This document shows, one piece after another, positions 57,976 through 64,000 of a stretch of 64,000 nt of DNA. The first letter of the stretch is position 1. Each line of letters begins with the position of its first letter. Under the pieces are notes generated by a model that saw only the letters and a program-made list of their open reading frames with translations, had not been told where the DNA came from and searched no databases. Origin of the DNA: Paraburkholderia sp. Tr-20389 (GTDB lineage Bacteria > Pseudomonadota > Gammaproteobacteria > Burkholderiales > Burkholderiaceae); contig NZ_JAAGPD010000050.1 of the NCBI RefSeq assembly GCF_017104565.1, positions 17,992 to 81,991 on the forward strand, written 5' to 3'. The position numbers and the translations under genes are program-made.

Positions 57976-58467
57976 ATGAGACACATCATTTCCGTTTTGC
58001 TGGAAAACGAACCGGGCGCGCTGTCGCGCGTGGTCGGCCTGTTCTCCGCACGCGGCTACAACATCGAAACCTTGACGGTGGCGCCGACCGAAGACCGTTC
58101 GCTGTCGCGCATGACCATCGTTTCCATTGGCTCGGACGACGTGATCGAACAGATCACGAAGCATCTGAACCGCCTGATCGAGGTGGTGAAAGTGGTCGAC
58201 CTGACCGAGGGCGCCCACATCGAGCGCGAGCTGATGCTGATCAAGGTAAGGGCGGTCGGCAAGGAACGTGAGGAGATGAAGCGGATGTCGGATATTTTCC
58301 GCGGCCGCATCATCGACGTCACCGAAAAGACCTACACGATCGAACTGACGGGCGCGAGCGAGAAGCTCGACGCGTTCATCGAAGGGCTCGACGCCACCGC
58401 GATTCTCGAAACGGTCCGCACGGGCGGTTCGGGTATCGGGCGCGGCGAGCGTATCCTGAAGGTTTGA
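57976..58467 (+). CDS. ilvN: acetolactate synthase, small (regulatory) subunit
   Basis: This 163-aa subunit has an N-terminal ACT domain (MRHIISVLLENEPGALSRVV) and the C-terminal ALS_ss_C domain. It activates IlvB and confers valine feedback inhibition. ATG 57976 gives the family start; the upstream in-frame extension to 57892 is leader sequence. It lies 111 bp after ilvB. Confidence 0.97.
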   Translation: MRHIISVLLENEPGALSRVVGLFSARGYNIETLTVAPTEDRSLSRMTIVSIGSDDVIEQITKHLNRLIEVVKVVDLTEGAHIERELMLIKVRAVGKEREEMKRMSDIFRGRIIDVTEKTYTIELTGASEKLDAFIEGLDATAILETVRTGGSGIGRGERILKV

Positions 58468-59583
<1,116 letters not shown>

Positions 59584-59601
59584 TCTGCCCGTTTTTTGCA
59601 C

Positions 59602-59669
59602 TCCGGCGCACGAAATGCGCCGGAAGCCTCAAAAAGCCGCCCAGGTGTGCTGAACCCTGGGCGGCTTTT
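59602..59669 (+). terminator. tandem hairpin terminator after ilvC
   Basis: The first hairpin TCCGGCGCA / TGCGCCGGA (59602-59624) has no T-run. The second, AAAAGCCGCCCAGG / CCTGGGCGGCTTTT (59632-59669), is flanked by A and T runs and is a strong intrinsic terminator, separating ilvBNC from psd. Confidence 0.88.
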
Positions 59670-59707
59670 GCTATCCTACGGTTTTTAAAAAGACTGAACC
59701 CAACCTT

Positions 59708-60346
59708 ATGAATTACCCCCATCCGATCATCGCGCGCGAAGGCTGGCCGTTTATCGCCATCGCGGCCGTCGTTGCGTTGTTGATCCACTTCGTCGCAGGG
59801 TTCGGCATTGCCTGGATTTTCTGGCTGTTGCTCGTCTTCGTGGTGCAGTTCTTCCGCGACCCGGCGCGTCCGATTCCGACCCAGGCCAACGCGGTGCTGT
59901 GCCCGGCCGACGGCCGCATCGTCGCCGTCGAAACGGCGCACGATCCCTACGCGAACCGCGAAGCGCTGAAAATCAGCGTGTTCATGAACGTGTTCAACGT
60001 GCACTCGCAGCGCTCGCCCGTGGATGGCGCAATCTCGAAGGTCGAATATTTCCCGGGCGCGTATCTGAACGCCGCAGTGGACAAGGCGTCGACGGAAAAC
60101 GAACGTAACGCAATCGTCATCGAAACGGCGAGTGGCGCGACGGTGACGTCGGTACAGATTGCCGGCCTGATCGCGCGACGCATCCTCTGCTACGTGCGCG
60201 CCGGCGAGCCGCTGACGCGCGGCCAGCGTTATGGCTTCATCCGTTTCGGATCGCGGGTCGACGTGTACCTGCCTGTGGGCAGCCGTCCGCGTGTGTCGAT
60301 CGGCGAGAAGGTGTCGGCGTCGTCCACGATTCTGGCTGAGCTGTAA
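59708..60346 (+). CDS. psd: phosphatidylserine decarboxylase proenzyme (short type)
   Basis: This 212-aa enzyme converts phosphatidylserine to phosphatidylethanolamine. Two hydrophobic segments occupy residues 14-50, followed by [10 protein letters not shown] and [17 protein letters not shown]. The self-cleavage Gly-Ser lies in [13 protein letters not shown], where Ser becomes the pyruvoyl group. It is 20 bp before pssA; the two catalyse consecutive steps. Confidence 0.96.
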   Translation: MNYPHPIIAREGWPFIAIAAVVALLIHFVAGFGIAWIFWLLLVFVVQFFRDPARPIPTQANAVLCPADGRIVAVETAHDPYANREALKISVFMNVFNVHSQRSPVDGAISKVEYFPGAYLNAAVDKASTENERNAIVIETASGATVTSVQIAGLIARRILCYVRAGEPLTRGQRYGFIRFGSRVDVYLPVGSRPRVSIGEKVSASSTILAEL

Positions 60347-60366
60347 AGCGGCACAGGGAGGGTTCG

Positions 60367-61239
60367 ATGGCCGCATTCAAACCGCGTCGTCCTCGTAGCA
60401 GCGGTGCGCCGCAGCCGCGTCCGTTCCGGCGCAACAAGCCGTCCGTGGTCACGGAATCCGTGATCGACAGCCGCCGCGCCGCGCGCCAGCAGTTTTTGCG
60501 CAAGCGCGGCATCTATCTGTTGCCCAATGCATTCACGACGGCCGCGCTGTTCTGCGGATTCTTCGCCGTCGTGCAGGCGATGAACGTGCGTTTCGAAGTC
60601 GCCGCGATCGCGATTTTTGTCGCGATGGTGCTCGACGGCATGGATGGGCGCGTCGCGCGCATGACGCACACCCAAAGCGCATTCGGCGAGCAGTTCGACA
60701 GCCTGTCGGACATGGTGTCGTTCGGCGTCGCGCCGGCGCTCGTGATGTACGAGTGGATTCTGAAGGACCTGGGGCGCTGGGGCTGGCTCGCGGCGTTCGT
60801 CTATTGCTCGGGCGCGGCGTTGCGTCTGGCTCGGTTCAACACGAATATCGGTGTTGTCGACAAGCGCTTCTTTCAGGGAATGCCGAGTCCTGCAGCCGCC
60901 GCGTTGATTGCTGGGTTCGTGTGGCTCGCCACGGATAACCGTGTGCCTTTGAAGCTCGTGTGGCTGCCTTGGGTCGCGTTTGCTTTGACCATTTATGCGG
61001 GCGTGACGATGGTGTCGAACGCGCCGTTCTACAGCGGTAAGGCGCTGGATGTGCGGCATCGCGTGCCGTTTGCCGCGATTCTGCTGGTGGTGGTCGCGTT
61101 TGTACTCGTGTCGTCGGACCCGCCGTTGATGTTGTTCGGTCTCTTCGTGCTGTACGGTTTTTCCGGGTATGTGTTCTGGGGGTATCGGGTGATGCGCGGG
61201 ATGGGGAATCCCGCCAGGTCGTCGCAGCGGCCGGGTTAA
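60367..61239 (+). CDS. pssA: CDP-diacylglycerol-serine O-phosphatidyltransferase
   Basis: This 290-aa membrane enzyme makes phosphatidylserine from CDP-diacylglycerol and serine. The CDP-alcohol phosphotransferase motif reads DGMDGRVARMTHTQSAFGEQ followed by FDSLSD. About eight membrane helices and a basic N-terminus rich in Arg/Pro are visible. AGGGAGG precedes ATG 60367. The TAA stop abuts palindromic element copy 6. Confidence 0.96.
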   Translation: MAAFKPRRPRSSGAPQPRPFRRNKPSVVTESVIDSRRAARQQFLRKRGIYLLPNAFTTAALFCGFFAVVQAMNVRFEVAAIAIFVAMVLDGMDGRVARMTHTQSAFGEQFDSLSDMVSFGVAPALVMYEWILKDLGRWGWLAAFVYCSGAALRLARFNTNIGVVDKRFFQGMPSPAAAALIAGFVWLATDNRVPLKLVWLPWVAFALTIYAGVTMVSNAPFYSGKALDVRHRVPFAAILLVVVAFVLVSSDPPLMLFGLFVLYGFSGYVFWGYRVMRGMGNPARSSQRPG

Positions 61240-61985
61240 GGTTTGGTTTCGTTTTTCGCCTGCGGCGGGCGTTTTTTCTCGCTGGCATCCGCGTGATGTC
61301 TTTGGTTCGCTCGCGTTGCCCCTGTGCGGGGCGGCACTTACTTTCTTTGCCGCCGCAAAGAAAGTAAGCAAAGAAAGCGGGCTCACACCGCCAGCCCGTG
61401 TCCCTGCCTGCGGGCCCCCAACGGGTCCCGCACTCCACACGGCAACACATCGTTTTGCGCCCGTTGCCAGCGCCTTGAACAGGCGCATCACCCACTTCAA
61501 TCACTCGCAGGCAGCCAGCGGCAGCGACTCGACTGTGCTGCCCAGGTGGCAAACTGTGTGTAGGTTGTCGCACCGGATGCGTTGGCGATCCTACGACACC
61601 GATCCCGCTTTTCAGTCCGAAGTGGTGCACTTTCGTCGCGATGGCCTACACACAGTTTGCCACCTGGGCGGCCGTGGACGTCTGGTAATGCGGGCCGTGA
61701 CGCGGGAGTGTGAAGCGGGTGATGCGTGAGTGAGCACGCTGGCAACGGGCGCGAACAAACACGTTGCCGCGTGGAGCGTAAGAACTGGTGGGGGCCCGCA
61801 GGCAACAACACAGGCTGGCGGTGTTAGCCCGCTTTCTTTGCTTACTTTCTTTGCGGCGGCAAAGAAAGTAAGTGCCGCCCCGCACAGGGGCAACGCCAGC
61901 AAACCAGAAGCAAAACGCGGATGCCAGAGAAAGCCGAAAACGAAAACCCAAAACGAAAACCCAAAACGAAAACCCGCCCGAAGGG
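61240..61985. repeat. long palindromic intergenic element, copy 6
   Basis: The core is 61315-61894 (580 bp), both arms subfamily 1, with the asymmetric centre in minus orientation (TCCTACGACACCGATC near 61590). The left boundary follows the pssA stop directly with GGTTTGG and a T-run. The right shoulder carries tandem AAAACGAAAACCC units (about 61940-61977). The leuA leader promoter begins 17 bp beyond it. Confidence 0.9.
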
Positions 61986-62001
61986 CAAAAACAAACCTCA
62001 A

Positions 62002-62030
62002 TTGCACGATTCCAGGATTGCCGCTATAGT
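62002..62030 (+). promoter_or_regulatory. sigma-70 promoter of leuL-leuA
   Basis: TTGCAC (62002-62007), a 17-bp spacer and TATAGT (62025-62030) make a near-ideal promoter. The expected start, 7-8 nt beyond the -10 box, is 62037-62038, the A of the leader peptide ATG or the base before it. Confidence 0.8.
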
Positions 62031-62037
62031 CGCTGGC

Positions 62038-62124
62038 ATGGCACTTCCCCAGTTCCCCTTCCTGTCTCTTCAAGCCGGCGCACCGCTACTAGGTGAGCTA
62101 GCTCTAGCGCGCCTGCCGCGCTGA
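62038..62124 (+). CDS. leuL: leucine-rich leader peptide of leuA
   Basis: This 28-codon ORF begins MALPQFPFLSLQAGAPLLGE and ends LALARLPR. It has eight Leu codons in total, four of them CTA (62086-62106), a codon that appears rare in this GC-rich window. Such peptides sense charged tRNA-Leu by ribosome stalling and control the downstream leu gene. No Shine-Dalgarno precedes it, and the promoter position suggests a leaderless mRNA. GAGCTAGCTC (62095-62104) is a perfect palindrome and AGCGCG-CCTGC-CGCGCT at the end of the ORF can form a hairpin followed by TTTT. Confidence 0.75.
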   Translation: MALPQFPFLSLQAGAPLLGELALARLPR

Positions 62125-62239
62125 TCGTTTTCGCCCTCCGTCTGCCTCGTTCGTCGTTTAGCGTCGCCAGCGGTGGTGGCGCAAACACTCGAATTCCGTT
62201 TTCCAAATCAAATTGACCGAATCCCCCTGGAGACCCGAG

Positions 62240-63790
62240 ATGGCAGACAAGCTCATCATTTTCGACACGACCTTGCGCGACGGCGAACAATCGCCCGGTG
62301 CGTCGATGACGAAGGAAGAAAAGATCCGTATCGCGAAGCAGCTCGAGCGGATGAAAGTCGACGTGATCGAGGCCGGCTTCGCCGCCAGCTCGAACGGCGA
62401 CTTCGACGCGATCCAAACGATCGCCGGCATGATCAAGGACAGCACGATCTGCTCGCTCGCACGCGCGAACGACAAGGACATCCAGCGCGCCGCCGACGCC
62501 CTGAAACCCGCCGACCACTTCCGCATCCACACGTTCATCGCGACGTCGCCGCTGCACATGGAGAAGAAGCTGCGCATGTCGCCGGAACAGGTGTTCGAGC
62601 AGGCGAAGCTCGCCGTGCGCTTCGCGCGCAAGTTCACGAACGATGTCGAGTTCTCGCCGGAAGACGGCAGCCGCTCGGACATGGACTTCCTGTGCCGCGT
62701 GCTCGAAGCCGTGATCGCGGAAGGCGCGACGACGATCAACATCGCCGATACCGTCGGCTACGGCGTGCCGGAGTTGTACGGCAATCTCGTGAAGACGCTG
62801 CGCGAACGTATTCCGAACTCGGACAAGGCCGTGTTCTCCGTGCATTGCCATAACGACCTCGGCATGGCCGTCGCGAATTCGCTCGCGGGCGTGCAGATCG
62901 GCGGCGCGCGTCAGGTGGAGTGCACGATCAACGGCCTCGGCGAGCGCGCGGGCAATACGTCGCTCGAAGAAATCGTGATGGCCGTGCGGACCCGCAAGGA
63001 CTACTTCGGCCTCGATCTCGGCATCGACACGACGCAGATCGTGCCGGCATCGAAGCTCGTGTCGCAGATCACGGGCTTCGTCGTGCAGCCGAACAAGGCG
63101 GTGGTAGGCGCGAACGCGTTCGCGCACGCGTCGGGCATCCACCAGGACGGCGTGCTCAAGGCGCGCGACACCTACGAAATCATGCGTGCGGAAGACGTGG
63201 GCTGGACCGCGAACAAGATCGTGCTCGGCAAGCTGTCGGGCCGCAATGCGTTCAAGCAGCGCCTGCAGGAACTCGGCATCTCGCTCGACAGCGAAGGCGA
63301 ACTGAACCTCGCGTTCCAGCGCTTCAAGGAGCTCGCGGACCGCAAGGCCGAAATCTTCGACGAAGACATCATCGCCATCGTCACAGAAGAGTCTGCCGAA
63401 GCGCAGGAGAAGGAGCACTACAAGTTCGTGTCGCTGTCGCAGCACTCGGAAACGGGCGAGCGTCCGCACGCGCGCATCGTGTTCTCGGTCTCGGGCAAGG
63501 AAGTGGTCGGCGAAGCGAATGGCAACGGGCCTGTCGACGCGACGCTGAACGCGATCGAAACGGAAGTCGGCAGCGGCTCGGAACTGCTGCTGTACTCGGT
63601 CAACGCGATCACGACGGGTACGCAGGCGCAAGGCGAAGTGACCGTGCGTCTGTCGAAGGCGGGCCGCATCGTGAACGGTGTGGGCACGGACCCGGATATC
63701 GTCGCTGCTTCCGCGAAGGCTTATATCTCGGCGCTGAACCGTTTGTATGCCGGCGCCGACAAGCTCAATCCGCAACGCGCGGACATCTGA
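62240..63790 (+). CDS. leuA: 2-isopropylmalate synthase
   Basis: This 516-aa enzyme condenses acetyl-CoA with 2-oxoisovalerate, the first committed step to leucine. The catalytic start [18 protein letters not shown] and metal-binding [14 protein letters not shown] sit in the TIM barrel. A C-terminal LeuA dimer domain for leucine feedback begins near residue 395. ATG 62240 has GGAG 7 nt upstream. It is under a Leu leader peptide and supplied by ilvBC upstream. Confidence 0.98.
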   Translation: MADKLIIFDTTLRDGEQSPGASMTKEEKIRIAKQLERMKVDVIEAGFAASSNGDFDAIQTIAGMIKDSTICSLARANDKDIQRAADALKPADHFRIHTFIATSPLHMEKKLRMSPEQVFEQAKLAVRFARKFTNDVEFSPEDGSRSDMDFLCRVLEAVIAEGATTINIADTVGYGVPELYGNLVKTLRERIPNSDKAVFSVHCHNDLGMAVANSLAGVQIGGARQVECTINGLGERAGNTSLEEIVMAVRTRKDYFGLDLGIDTTQIVPASKLVSQITGFVVQPNKAVVGANAFAHASGIHQDGVLKARDTYEIMRAEDVGWTANKIVLGKLSGRNAFKQRLQELGISLDSEGELNLAFQRFKELADRKAEIFDEDIIAIVTEESAEAQEKEHYKFVSLSQHSETGERPHARIVFSVSGKEVVGEANGNGPVDATLNAIETEVGSGSELLLYSVNAITTGTQAQGEVTVRLSKAGRIVNGVGTDPDIVAASAKAYISALNRLYAGADKLNPQRADI

Positions 63791-63816
63791 CTGCCGCCTG
63801 CTGCGCTCAGCTGAAA

Positions 63817-63837
63817 CGAAAAACCCCGCCGCGGCGG
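63817..63837 (+). terminator. leuA terminator remnant, interrupted on its right arm
   Basis: AAAAACCCCGCC-GC-GGCGG looks like the left arm, loop and half of the right arm of a GC-rich intrinsic terminator, but the expected GGTTTTT is replaced by TAATGCC. This suggests an insertion at about 63837/63838 that broke the symmetric stem. Confidence 0.55.
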
Positions 63838-63838
63838 T

Positions 63839-63877
63839 AATGCCGTTCAGTTAAGCGACTGAACGGCATTTTGTTTT
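63839..63877 (+). terminator. hairpin with T-rich tail, probable intron target
   Basis: AATGCCGTTCAGT (63839-63851) pairs perfectly with ACTGAACGGCATT (63858-63870) and is followed by TTGTTTT. This is terminator-like, and the group II intron begins 7 nt after the stem, as bacterial class C introns do behind terminator hairpins. Confidence 0.75.
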
Positions 63878-64000
63878 GTGCGCCCAGCATGGGCGCACTC
63901 CTGCGGGTGCAAGTCCCGCCATAAGCTGGTCACAGCGAATGAAGTGAAGCGCAACTGCATGAGGGCGACCGAGTGTGGGGAGGAAGCGTGGAGCGTAAAT
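63878..64000 (+). mobile_element. group II intron, 5' end (continues past window)
   Basis: The sequence starts GTGCG, the group II 5' consensus. GTGCGCCC-AGCAT-GGGCGCAC forms a perfect 8-bp first stem, followed by CCTGCGGGTGCAAGTCCCGC and a purine-rich domain I pattern (GGGGAGGAAGCGTGGAGC) of bacterial ribozymes. Only 123 nt are present, so the reverse transcriptase and domains V-VI cannot be checked. The plus orientation follows leuA. Confidence 0.82.

Noticed and set aside
63839-63870. Hairpin before the group II intron as an integron attC site
   Set aside because: It is short, perfectly paired and lacks attC core sites or nearby cassette genes; a terminator-like intron target fits better.

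Overview
The window is one contiguous, GC-rich chromosomal segment of a Burkholderiaceae bacterium, most likely Paraburkholderia or a close relative. This is inferred from protein sequences and gene order (ilvB-ilvN-ilvC-psd-pssA-leuA; purD-hemF-nadD-rsfS-rlmH-maf-rng) and was not checked by search. It is mostly core genome, with no prophage, CRISPR array, tRNA or rRNA gene.

Layout. 0-8 kb: tail of an aldehyde dehydrogenase, rhlE, gluQ, trhO and dnaE. 8-14.6 kb: envelope genes (family 2 glycosyltransferase, msbA, a second glycosyltransferase, O-antigen ligase) and three small genes. 14.6-22.2 kb: a leftward housekeeping run (rng, maf, rlmH, rsfS, nadD, hemF, purD, yebC). 23-29 kb: upp, an SDR lacking its catalytic motif, mgsA, a quinone reductase and a secreted alkylsulfatase. 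29-38.1 kb: the complete Kdp potassium system, with a KdpE-like operator, an extra 37-aa ORF ahead of kdpF, and kdpDE separated from kdpFABC by a repeat. 38.2 kb: a guanidine-II (mini-ykkC) riboswitch ahead of a guanidinium exporter. 39.6-49.1 kb: a DUF4126 protein, FtsX-type permease, truncated globin, AlaX, DUF924 protein, membrane glycosyltransferase, SDR, LOG-family hydrolase and TetR regulator. 50-52.8 kb: dgkA, a GT4 glycosyltransferase and a PlcP-like phosphoesterase with a Pho-box-like site; I read this as phosphate-stress lipid remodelling. 53.3-55.7 kb: RDD, DUF3106, DUF3619 and an ECF-like sigma factor. 56-63.8 kb: branched-chain amino acid and phosphatidylethanolamine synthesis, with leuA preceded by a leucine leader peptide. 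At the right edge a group II intron begins just behind a hairpin that interrupts the presumed leuA terminator.

The most unusual feature is a family of long palindromic intergenic elements: five complete copies with 580-586 bp cores and one half copy. All lie between co-directional genes with one end at the stop codon of the upstream gene. Each arm is a chain of hairpins, the terminator-like hairpin co-varies between two subfamilies, and the two arms enclose a short asymmetric centre. I do not recognise a named family. The long ORFs inside the elements appear spurious.
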